Assembly: GCA_964390905.1 (NCBI GenBank)
Contig: CAYMLO010000039.1
Coordinates: 3,566 to 67,565, forward strand
DNA: 64,000 nucleotides
From: JAFGLZ01 sp964390905
GTDB lineage: Bacteria; Planctomycetota; Phycisphaerae; UBA1845; JAFGLZ01
Direction of reading: 5' to 3'
Part shown: positions 29,201-37,600 of the stretch, piece after piece
Position numbering within the stretch: the stretch's first letter is position 1
Layout: each line of letters begins with the position of its first letter
Made by a program: the position numbers and the translations under genes
Notes under the pieces: generated by a model
The model's input: only the letters and a program-made list of their open reading frames with translations
What the model was told of the DNA's origin: nothing
The model's database searches: none

Positions 29201-30592
29201 CCAATCCGAGAGGATTGGACGTGCGAGGTCGGTCGGGTCAAGGCCGGCCGGATCTACGTCAAGGCAACGGCGAAACGCAAATTCGCCAGCGAAGCAATGC
29301 CCGTGAGCGTCGAGCCCGGGCAAACCAGGGCGCTTCATCTTCCTGCACATCGGGTTCGACAGCTCGAGGTCGATTGGTGGTATCGCCGACCGAGCACTTC
29401 GGGGACTTGGGCTCAGGGAACAGCATTGCTCTACACTGGCGAAGTCTGGAACGTAGGGTCTATGTGGGGCTTCTCGCCGCCCAGGGGGGTCCTCTGGATT
29501 CGCGACTGGGTTGGCGGGCCCGTTCTTCTTCAGGACTACAACTGCAAGTGGATTCCCCTCGAAGTGGAGCAACTGCCTGGAGGCGTCTCCGAGAAGGTGT
29601 TTGCAGTGGATAGACCCTCTTTGACGAAGTCCGTTGGGGAGGGCTCCGTATTTGCGGCTCGCTACCGCGACAGCAATGGCCAGGAGATGGACGCCATACT
29701 CCGGGTCCGCAAGATCACACCTCCCTTGGTTAGTACCTTGACGCGATCCCCGGCGAAGTCCCGTACAGACGATTTCGATCCAAAGGACAAGCTCCGCGCC
29801 GCGCGGAGGGCCGAGTCAGCCGCATGGCGCAAACTGACAGGGATCATCCGAGGCCTGCGGCTCGACGGCACGAGGCACGTCAGAGACATCATTCCCTCGG
29901 AGACCGAACTCGCCGTCGGGCATGTCGAACGAGCGACGTTCCCGCCGTATTCAGGAACTCAAGTCGAGGTCGCAGTGACGGCGAAGGTCAGCGATGTTGT
30001 GGATTGCCTACGCGCCTTGCCTGACATCAAGAGGGAACCCGAAACCCTCAAGCTGCTCGACTGTAGAGCGATTGAGCGACTGAACAAGACGAAAGTCCTT
30101 TGGGCCGTTGGCACCGCCCCAGTCGTCCCCGAAGGCGATGCGGCTACGAAGCCGTCAGCCGAGCCTAGGATTGTCAGCGCCCAAGCCAGGCTTCTTGCCA
30201 AGCGGAGAGCAGCAAAGGACGCCTACCGTAAGATGATGGAGTGCGTGAACGGCCTGCAAGTCAATCCCAAGACCTTCGTCAAGGACTTCGCGTCTGGGTC
30301 GGGGCAGATGCGCAACGATCTCGAGGCGTTCGTGCGGGGCGTACAGCTGGGCAAGCCGCGATGGCACGACGACGGCACGTGCGAGGTCGAAGCCGAAGTC
30401 TCCGTCGACGTGATCATCACGAAACTCGAGCAGCTTCACGAACGTCACTACAAGGGCAATGCCGTCCGGCCCGGCGACTTCCAGGAGATGCGGCAGCGCA
30501 TCAAGCGGGACAGGATTCGCGTGGTGGGCATGGGCGCCGCTGTGTCGCAGGCCGATGCGGCAACGAAACCGCCCGATTCCTCACCCCCTTGA
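26291..30592 (+). CDS. Membrane-spanning Hanks-type Ser/Thr kinase with zinc-finger-like N-terminus, TPR-like region and two C-terminal LPP20-like domains
   Basis: ATG 26291 is preceded by a purine-rich site (GAAGAGGGTGAGAG). 1433 residues. N-terminal His-x3-Cys-x2-Cys (GHLTTCVSC, about residues 35-42) resembles anti-sigma zinc-binding motifs. The kinase domain (about 75-340) has the Gly-rich loop IHRGGQGVVYQA, Lys108 in VAIK, Asp201 in HRDLKPGN and Asp219 in DFG, so it should be active. A single membrane helix lies at about 377-399, then a coiled coil (about 400-465), TPR-like helices, and a novel beta-rich region (about 820-1150). Two copies of an LPP20/FlgP-like domain close the protein (about 1165-1275 and 1296-1425), with AxxAAxDAYRKL-type helices and EVEAEVSVDV-type strands. 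The C-terminal two-thirds would be extracytoplasmic. It precedes a TolB-N-like lipoprotein gene. Confidence 0.85.
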   Translation: MACPTLQELEAYATESAPAELRAQIEGHLTTCVSCRQRLERLRSDRDLEDDIRRAFTGQTELLSDERTDPPAPDWIPGYEITREIHRGGQGVVYQAIQKTTKRKVAIKVLREGPFAGKRDRARFEREVRILGQLQHPNIVTVHDSGMVRDHFYFVMDYISGEPLDAWLGGGERPIAETLELFAKICEAVSAAHFQGVIHRDLKPGNIRIDPEGRPHVLDFGLAKVAAGQTTDDSRPQAMTVTGVFQGTPAWASPEQVEAIPSKIDMRTDVYSLGVIFYQMLTGRFPYPVVGSDREVMDNILKGEPTRPSTVRREIDDEVETIVLKCLAKERERRYQSAGELGRDIQHYLNAEPIEAKRDSGLYVLSKTLRRYKGPVTVAAGFVLLLAVSLGISLSLWQRAARERDHAVAAERMARTAESVAEQKSREAEAEREKAKAASELAEEQRRAAEKAAVEAKTEASKATAVEQFLTSMLSSANPEQGKGADVTVIQVLDEAATKIDGAFPNQPAVEASIRYTIGVVYQSLGVLESAESHLATALRLRQEMTDADDLELADTMLELGKCRSDQTLIRKAGDIFRTKLGETHERYLKAMTYMKAGQGFGMVVFGLKLADMADGVGGLSKPQMLKFWDRFLETLRKNVHEGKTGAAQAQVRQLVGMLKLFPTKSIYLEADRGMVATANRLLEYEKDVASAELVMREALAFAREVHRDDRLRVADRLADLARFLADYDRGGDGEAKSLYAGALKIRRERMGSESPRVRELEEALQELEGGRGVLRAQTSQERLQDSDEYRTEQTNANSPEWNRVREAARKHIASSSRRREVGITILQLALEQPEGDESIEVSATRGRPPLRFYDERLKSSSAGHTLVRNNRFLVTEISTYSPRYGEVNRRGQRLQTRSIQIGTVTHCSPVIPLPFRRGEVVELGRVTLSRATEQEMGELRIRLQPEAGLGPGTGTISVGRLRASGCRESPIREDWTCEVGRVKAGRIYVKATAKRKFASEAMPVSVEPGQTRALHLPAHRVRQLEVDWWYRRPSTSGTWAQGTALLYTGEVWNVGSMWGFSPPRGVLWIRDWVGGPVLLQDYNCKWIPLEVEQLPGGVSEKVFAVDRPSLTKSVGEGSVFAARYRDSNGQEMDAILRVRKITPPLVSTLTRSPAKSRTDDFDPKDKLRAARRAESAAWRKLTGIIRGLRLDGTRHVRDIIPSETELAVGHVERATFPPYSGTQVEVAVTAKVSDVVDCLRALPDIKREPETLKLLDCRAIERLNKTKVLWAVGTAPVVPEGDAATKPSAEPRIVSAQARLLAKRRAAKDAYRKMMECVNGLQVNPKTFVKDFASGSGQMRNDLEAFVRGVQLGKPRWHDDGTCEVEAEVSVDVIITKLEQLHERHYKGNAVRPGDFQEMRQRIKRDRIRVVGMGAAVSQADAATKPPDSSPP

Positions 30593-31046
30593 GCGTCTCC
30601 GAGTGCGGATGCCGCTTCGTTGGTCGATCCGCGTGCTCCGGCCGATGCCACCGGGTTCGACGTGGGGCTTCAGGGACCCCTGCGATTCGTCTCCTTGCAG
30701 CAGGTCAGCAGGCGCGCGCCGAAGAACGCATTCCCGCCTCGCCCCCGTCGTGTTGCCTGGGGGGCTCCGCTTGCCCATTCGCGTCCTCGGGTAGCTTGCG
30801 TCGCGCCTATCGCTGATGCCCCTCTGCCCATCAGAGGCACGAATTCAGTGAAGTTCTCTTCCGGTTTCCCCGCTTTGCCTGGCAGATCTTCCGGTCTGCT
30901 GCGTATTCCTCCTGAGTGACGCGTGATGCGGGCGGTCGCACGTGAGGCGCTGAAAGCGGGCCGACGCCCGCTTGCTGGTTCGTGGCAGGTCGCTCTGGCT
31001 TGCCGTCCGGTTTCCATGTACAGGCGTGGTGAAGGAGAAACAGGAA
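30593..31046. other. 454-base gap between kinase and lipoprotein genes
   Basis: No supported gene. Open frames here lack signal peptides, motifs or ribosome sites. The only structure I see is a GC-rich hairpin at 30954-30973. The ribosome site of the next gene (AAGGAG at about 31032) closes the gap. Confidence 0.4.
30954..30973. repeat. Perfect 8-bp inverted repeat (hairpin)
   Basis: Arms AAGCGGGC and GCCCGCTT are perfectly complementary around a CGAC loop. There is no T-run behind it, so it is not a standard Rho-independent terminator. It lies 73 bases before the lipoprotein start and could be an operator, an mRNA stem, or chance in GC-rich DNA. Confidence 0.35.
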
Positions 31047-32660
31047 ATGTCTACGAAAACCGTTGTGGTGTTGTCCCTCTTGTCGTGCACGCTCTCCCCG
31101 ATGCTGTTGGGTTGCGCCCGGTCCAGCGAGGGAAGGCCCGTACGGACCGATGAGCCGAGCGCGCCGATCCAGAGGAAGGTGGCGATCTTGCCGTTCAAGA
31201 ACCTGACGCCGAGCGAAGAGACTGACTGGATGGGGCCGGCCATGGCCCACTGCGTCGGCGTCCGCATCGGCCTGGTGAACGCCCTGCGTAGAACCAGGGC
31301 CCGCGAGCTTGGGGAGGTGCTCTCCCGTGAGGAGAACAAGGGGCTCGACCTGGCCGATCCCCTGAGCGCCGTGCAAGTCGCGAGTGCCCTCGGTGCCGAG
31401 CGCATCGTGATCGGCACCTACGCATGGGAAGCGGAGCGTATCTCGTTCGACCTCCGAGTCGTCGACAGCAGATCTGCCGTGATCGTCAAAGAGATCGCCG
31501 CGAGCGGCAGGAGCACCGAAGCCTTCAGCCTGATGGGGGATCTCGTTGAGGCTATCGTGCGATCCTACGACCGCAGGGCTCACGAAGGGGGCAGCGGCAC
31601 AACGGTAGTGGACGTGCCGCGAGCCGAGCGCATCTGTCTGAGCGAGCAGGACCGCGTCCAGATCCGGGCGGGTGGGACGTGCAACTTGGCTGCGTTGAGG
31701 GCCCTTGCGTCGGGCGTGGCGGCGACCGAAACGGACGAGAAGATCCGTTGGTACACCGAGGCGACCCGCCTCGCCCCGGAGTTCGCGTGGGCGCACAACA
31801 ACCGCGGGTTGTACCTGGCCAAGCAGAGCAAGTACGACGAGGCAATCGCGGCGTACGACGTGACCGTTCAGCTGGATCCGCAGTTCGCGTGGCCACGCCG
31901 CAACCGCGGCCTGGCATACAGGGAGAAGGGGCAGTTCGATCGGGCGATCAAAGACCACAGCAAGGCGATCGAACTGAAGCCGGATTACGCCGCGGCCTTC
32001 AACGGTCGCGGTCTGACTCACTACGACATGGGGCAGTATGATCGGGCGATCGAAGACTACAACAGGGCCATCGAACTGAGGCCCGACTACGCCAGGGCCT
32101 ACACCAACCGCGGTCTGGTTCACTACTTCAAGGGGCAGCATGATCGGGCGATTGAAGACCACAGCAAGGCCATCGGACTGAAGCCGGATTTCGCCGCGGC
32201 CCTCAACAATCGCGGTCTGGCCTATGCGGGGAAGGGTCAGTTCGATCTGGCCATCGCGGACTATCACAAGGCCATCGAATCGAAGCCAGACTATGCCAAA
32301 GCCCACAACAACCTCGGTTGGACTCGCCTGAAAATGGGCGAACTCGCCAGGGCAATCCCGCACTGTAGCAGAGCGATCGAGCTCGACTGCGACTACGCAA
32401 AGGCCTACGCCAACCGTGGTCGGGCTTACACGGAGATGCGGCGGTTCGATCTGGCCATCGCGGACTGCCGCAAGGCCGTCGAATCGAAGCCCGAGTATGG
32501 GTGGTCCTACTACGTCCTGGGTGCCGCCTACGAGGGCGCCGATCGGCCTCAGGAGGCCTTGAACGCCTACCGGGAATACGCGAGGCTCACCTCAACGAAG
32601 GACAGCCCGCAGTACCGGCATGCTCAGGACCGGATTCGCCTGCTGCACGCAGGAAGGTGA
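31047..32660 (+). CDS. Lipoprotein with TolB-N/FlgO-like domain and eight TPR repeats
   Basis: ATG 31047 has AAGGAG nine bases upstream. 537 residues. Type II signal peptide with lipobox MLLGC, acylated Cys23. Residues about 43-175 (KVAILPFKNLTP, then ALGAERIVIGTYAW) are the mixed alpha/beta domain of the TolB-N/FlgO/CsgG-like group, found in envelope lipoproteins. From about residue 250 there are eight consecutive TPRs of 34 residues, most with NRGLAY...YDRAIEDYxKAIELKPDYA spacing, suited to protein-protein scaffolding. It follows the kinase with the duplicated LPP20-like domains. FlgO-like and LPP20-like partners co-occur in known envelope ring complexes, so a physical link is a reasonable inference. 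Confidence 0.82.
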   Translation: MSTKTVVVLSLLSCTLSPMLLGCARSSEGRPVRTDEPSAPIQRKVAILPFKNLTPSEETDWMGPAMAHCVGVRIGLVNALRRTRARELGEVLSREENKGLDLADPLSAVQVASALGAERIVIGTYAWEAERISFDLRVVDSRSAVIVKEIAASGRSTEAFSLMGDLVEAIVRSYDRRAHEGGSGTTVVDVPRAERICLSEQDRVQIRAGGTCNLAALRALASGVAATETDEKIRWYTEATRLAPEFAWAHNNRGLYLAKQSKYDEAIAAYDVTVQLDPQFAWPRRNRGLAYREKGQFDRAIKDHSKAIELKPDYAAAFNGRGLTHYDMGQYDRAIEDYNRAIELRPDYARAYTNRGLVHYFKGQHDRAIEDHSKAIGLKPDFAAALNNRGLAYAGKGQFDLAIADYHKAIESKPDYAKAHNNLGWTRLKMGELARAIPHCSRAIELDCDYAKAYANRGRAYTEMRRFDLAIADCRKAVESKPEYGWSYYVLGAAYEGADRPQEALNAYREYARLTSTKDSPQYRHAQDRIRLLHAGR

Positions 32661-32723
32661 TTCGCCTCGCCAGCGTGCTGTTCGCCGCCTCCGGCAATCC
32701 GGAGGGCCATAGACTGAAGCTCA

Positions 32724-32793
32724 GTAGGGCGCGTCTTGACGCCACATTCCACGTCGCTTCCTGCGACTGAACGTGCGTCAAGACGCGCCCTAC
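32724..32793. repeat. Nested inverted repeat: 19-bp perfect arms around a second hairpin
   Basis: Left arm 32724-32742 (GTAGGGCGCGTCTTGACGC) is the exact reverse complement of right arm 32775-32793. Between them lies a second hairpin, GTCGC/GCGAC (32753-32757 and 32763-32767) with loop TTCCT. It sits between two convergent genes that end at 32660 and 32832. There is no T-run. It could be a bidirectional terminator, a cruciform, or a dispersed REP/MITE-like element. Confidence 0.8.
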
Positions 32794-32831
32794 GCGCCTG
32801 TCCAGCTGGGGCGCGTTCGGGAGAAGGGGAG

Positions 32832-34358
32832 CTACAGCCTTCGTCTTGCCCACACGATCAACCCGAGCACGCCGAGCATGATCGGCAGCAATGGGCCCAG
32901 GCTGCTGCCGCACTTGAAGACGGCCGTGACCTGCCGGTCTGTGTCCATGGCGATGGTGATGACGCTGTTGGTGTCGACGGCGGCGTGATTCGCGTCGCCG
33001 GGGTGATTGGGGTCGAAGATCTCCCATTGCTTGAAGCCCTTGCCTCCGATCGGCATGGCCGTGAGCGTCACTTCGCTACCGGCCAGGTGAAGGTCCGACG
33101 GCAAGTTCGGGTCGTTGGGGTCCACTTCGACGCTGCCCCACGGCTCGTTGACGATGTTCAGATCGAGCTTGTTGTACGTCGTCAGCTCGACGTGGACGTA
33201 GCCCTGGTTGTGGGCCGGGTCGGATCCGTTTGCGTAGGCGACCCAGCACTCATCGTCCGTCGCGTCGTAGATGACGCTCACCAACGTCCCGCTCACGCCG
33301 ACGATCTGTGCGATCTCGACGGACCGCACTGAATCGATGTTGCCATACCGCGCGTTCAGGGCGTTGTAGAACATCTCATTGCCGCCCCCATCGTGACGCC
33401 GCCAGTAGACGACGTCGTCCAACGACGTGTGGAACGGGGACGGGTAGATGCACGGATGGGGGTTCACCGATTCGTTGTCGGCGTAGATGTCGCAGCGGGT
33501 GTTGCTGGTCAGCAGCAACCTGCCGGTGATGTCGGGGCCATCGGGGCCGCTGAGGCCGTAGTAGTAGTTGTTCGTTCGCGTGGCCGTCTGGACCCGGTTC
33601 AGCGCCTGGGCCAGCGTCGTGTCGTGGTACAGAATGTCGCGCAGCAGGAACGGGAAGGGAATGCCGTTCAGCGTCTCCGGATCGCAGAAGTACCCCATGA
33701 TCTCGCTCTGCGCGATGCCGTTCTCGCTCATGCCGCCCCCACAGACGCCCAAGGCTCCCGCGAAGCCGATGACGGCGTGGGCGTGGCCGTCGTCGGGATC
33801 GTGGATGACCACCACCGGGTAGTCCTGGACGCCCGTGCCCATGTCCCAATCAAGGTTGCGCAGTTGGTAGAGGTGCCCGTCCACGGTGGCGTTGCCCCAG
33901 GCGGCAAACAGCGAGCATCCCACCTCCCCCATGTCTGGGACAAGCTGTATCTTCCGCAGGAACGCGAACGTCATCTCCGGGTGGCCGCCAGCTGCACAGC
34001 CGTCGGCCATGCCCTGCAACTCGGACTCGTACGCGGCCGTATCGAAGTACGCCGGGTTCCACATGGCTGCGACGGCCGCATTGTAGTCCGCCTCGCTGAA
34101 CGGCAGCGCGGCCTCCAGGCCTGTCAGGCAGCCAGCGATCTGGTCGGCCAGAAGCAGGCCGTACCAGTAGCCCATCTCGTAGCGCGTTCCCCCCACGTTC
34201 AGGACCCAGATCGTGTCCGTGCCGCTCCCGGCCGTCCGCAGGACGCCGTAGCCGTCCGCACAGGCAGCGTTTGGTGGTAACGTCACGGGGAGAATTACCA
34301 ACAATGCCGCAGCCGACACTGCAGTGCCGACGGTCTTCATTGATGCTCGCCTTCGCAT
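32832..34358 (-). CDS. Exported C45-type Ntn hydrolase (acyltransferase-like) with InlB-like repeat and C-terminal anchor
   Basis: ATG 34358 follows GGGAGGCAGAC. 508 residues with a signal peptide (AVSAAALLVILPVTLPP). Residues 40-390 resemble the C45 family (acyl-CoA:6-aminopenicillanate acyltransferase and relatives): Cys148 in GEVGCSLFAAWGN is the expected self-processing nucleophile, followed by DGHLYQLRNLDWD. Residues about 405-480 form a divergent InlB-type beta domain (GSVEVDPNDP, then AMDTDRQVTAVF). The tail from Cys483 (CGSSLGPLLP, hydrophobic stretch, ARRRL) matches three beta-helix proteins in this window. It probably cleaves or transfers an acyl group outside the cytoplasm while held at the cell surface; substrate unknown. 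Confidence 0.8.
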   Translation of the reverse strand: MRRRASMKTVGTAVSAAALLVILPVTLPPNAACADGYGVLRTAGSGTDTIWVLNVGGTRYEMGYWYGLLLADQIAGCLTGLEAALPFSEADYNAAVAAMWNPAYFDTAAYESELQGMADGCAAGGHPEMTFAFLRKIQLVPDMGEVGCSLFAAWGNATVDGHLYQLRNLDWDMGTGVQDYPVVVIHDPDDGHAHAVIGFAGALGVCGGGMSENGIAQSEIMGYFCDPETLNGIPFPFLLRDILYHDTTLAQALNRVQTATRTNNYYYGLSGPDGPDITGRLLLTSNTRCDIYADNESVNPHPCIYPSPFHTSLDDVVYWRRHDGGGNEMFYNALNARYGNIDSVRSVEIAQIVGVSGTLVSVIYDATDDECWVAYANGSDPAHNQGYVHVELTTYNKLDLNIVNEPWGSVEVDPNDPNLPSDLHLAGSEVTLTAMPIGGKGFKQWEIFDPNHPGDANHAAVDTNSVITIAMDTDRQVTAVFKCGSSLGPLLPIMLGVLGLIVWARRRL

Positions 34359-34609
34359 GTCTGCCTCCCTTTCCGAGACCTCTTCACCCGGCCGAGCACA
34401 TGAACCGACCGGACGGCGCGCTCAGGATTGTCGGCCCGGGCCGCCCATGCCGAAACCCCCAGAGCGCCTCTTACACCAAGGTACCAGACTCACGCCCCTA
34501 CCACCAACGGGACCTGCCCGCCGCTCGGGGGGCGTGTGTTCGGTGCCATCGCGATCCCTCCGCCATTTGACATCTGGGCAAGCATCCAGGGCAGCTGCTC
34601 GCGGAGATT

Positions 34610-37600
34610 TTACTCGAGCTGGAACGCCGCGCGAGCCCTCTTGCCGGAGACCACCTCGACGACCTCCGCTGACCATGTTCCCGCGGGGGCGTTCAGCGCT
34701 GGCACGTAGGCGAACGTCCCAAGGCCCTTGGGAAGATAGAGCACGCGAGCCAGGTACTCGGGGCGGCCGCCGTCGGGCCCAGCGACCTGCAGTCGCGCCG
34801 CGTGCGGTCCCAGGTTTGGCGTGGAGGCCTTTACCGCCACCTTGATCTCAACGGGCAGGCCACGACGGGCCTTGGCCGGGCAAGCCAGCGTGACACCGTC
34901 GACCGCATAGGGCAAAGCGGCGTACAGCTTCGCCTCGCCGGCCTCGAGCGTGTCGGTCGGGTTGCCGCGATCGCCAAGGGACTTGGCGCGCCGAACGTCG
35001 TAGACGTGTGAGCCTGCTTGGAAGGGCAATCGGATTGTCTTGGCCGCGCGGTCGTCTGAAACGAAGTCCCGCAGGACGCCGATGTACTGGGCGCAGCCGT
35101 CCCGAAGGCGGGTGACCTCCGTGTGGGCCACCGGACGCCCGCGCTCGTGCTCGACCAGGAACGGAGCGAACAGGTCAGCCTCCTGAATCAGCAGCAAGCG
35201 GAACAGCTCACGCACGGGCGCCTCTGTCCCTTGACGCCGCATCTGGTCGTAGGCATAGAGGTCCGCGTTCAGGTACACGGCGCGACCCTCGCCAAAGGAC
35301 TGTGCGAAAAGCGCGGTTGTTCCATCATCGTGGCAACCGGTGGCGGCGGCGCCCGCCGCAGCGATCGACTCGCGGAAGATCGACTCGAAGCGGCAGCCGG
35401 CGCGGCCACGGTACTCGAGAACCACATGCGCTCGGGCGCGCCGCACGTCCGATCCCTGCCGCTTGATGCCGAAGACGTCGTCGAGGGCTGGCTTGGCCCG
35501 AAGTCGGCCATGAAGGTCACGCAGCCCGCAACGGTAGTCGGCGATGAGGAGACCTCCGCTTTCGACGAATCCCCGAATCCTGCGGATCTCCTCGTCGGAC
35601 AGCGAAACGACGAACGGCAAGACCAGCACCTTGATTCGCTCAGTCAGAAGCGCGCCAGCTTCGATCTGCTGACGGGCCATCATGCAAGGTTGGTAACCAA
35701 GATCATGAAGGAGCAAGATGAAGCCCGCCGAGGCGGCGGCGTAGTGCCCTTTGGGTCGCAGGCCGCCCCAGATCTGACGCATCTCCTCGTCCGGCTTAAC
35801 GGCGCGTCCGACGAGCTCGGGCTGCATCCAGAACTGTTGATGCGCGCCCAGATTGTTGACGTGATTGGCGACCCCGCTCTCGATCGTGCTGGCGTGCCAG
35901 TTGTTCTCGGAGTAGTGAATGGCGATCGGATCGATCTGCTTGGTGGCGTGGGCGATTAGCGTCCCCAGGCCGTTCTTGATCTCACGAGCGGCCTGGGCAA
36001 TGCCCGCCACGATCGGCGTCGGCTCGAGATCCCACGTCAATGCGCCGTTGGCCGGATGGAGGAACGTGGCGTGCCACCACCAGACGCTGTTCCACCCGTT
36101 CAGGCACAGGTACCAGGGGATGTATCGCCCGCCGTATCGACGGTCGGCGCCGTTCATCCAGCACCCGCTGAGCGCCGCGTCCGCTCCGAACGACTTGACC
36201 GCAAGCCCGTTGAATATCTTTGGCGGATACCCGGACGGCAACAGATACTGGTGATAGACCTGGACCAACCCCATGTCCCGCGTCATCTGCCACCAGTCGT
36301 AGCCGTCGTAGCTCGAGAAGTGTTCGCACCCGTCCCATCCGACCAGGGCACCGGGGTGTTCTGCCTGGATCGCTCGCCGCATCCGCTGATGGGCGGCGGC
36401 GAAGCAATGACTGATGTACATCCGGTAATCCACCCAAGCCGACGGGTTCTTCAGGGACGGAAGCATCTGCTTCTCGGTATCAAAGCGGATCTCTTGCCAG
36501 CTCTTGAAGCGCGTGGCCCATTGCTCGTTCAGCGATGCCAGGTCACGGTAGCTCTTGTGGAGCCAGTCCTGAAAGCCCCGCCACGCGCTGGGGGTGTCGG
36601 CGAACCGTCCCTCGGGAACGAACGCGTTCACGTAGTTCTCGTCGCCGAGGGTGTACGCAAGGGTGTTGTAGGGCTTGTGGGCCCGGGCCGCCTTGCGAGC
36701 CCGATCCTCCATCTTGGCCAACCAGTCCTCGTTTAGAAGCTGACTGGCGAGCTTCACCGCGTGGAACGCCGTCGTGTAGGGAGCGGTTCGCAGGTGGGCC
36801 AGCGCCGCGCTTCTCGCACCTCCCGCGCTCGTCGCGCAGTTCGAGAACGCGTCGGCCGAGCCAAGGCGCCTCAAAGCATCGTACTGGAGCCGTGCGCGCC
36901 AGCTGGAACGCAGGCCCGTGTTCCAGTAGAGCACGTGGAAGTCCGTCGGACGGACGTTCTGGGGCATGAGCACCTCTGCGGCGGCAACGGCCTCAGCCCC
37001 TCGGTCCGACAGCAACGTGACCTCGACGCGATTCAGCACCGACAGCGACCCTTGCGGCGCAGCCATCGTCAGCGTGGGGGCGTATGGCTGCTCCTTTGTG
37101 CGCTCCAAGAGCCGACCCCAATGATCGAACCAGGACGCCCGCATGCGCAACCCTTCGGTCGCCCCTTCAACGTCCAGGCGGAATTTGGCCTCCTGGCCCG
37201 GAGCAACCGTGCTGCTCTCCAGGCCATGATGCGAGAGGGTGACGGCCTTGAGCGTCACCGGGCCGGCTTGCCTGAACCGCAGCACGTCCCAGTCCAGGGC
37301 CACGCCGTTGGCACCCGACACGACTGCCTCGACATGGTAGTCGCCGGTTGGGAGGTATCGGGGTGGCAACTTGACCCTCCTGCCCGGTTCCACCTTGCCT
37401 TCTGTCGTCTGCACCTTCCGGTAGGCGCTGCATTCGCGGACGGCGATGTCCACGCGCCCCGCGTCCAGCCGCGGATCCTCTGTGAACTCAATCGCGACTA
37501 CGTCTTCGGCGATCGTCGTCGACCGGATGCACGGGGCGACACGAGGGCGCGCCGCTCGGAAGAGGAACCATCCGACTCGCGCCACGTATCGCTCGAACTC

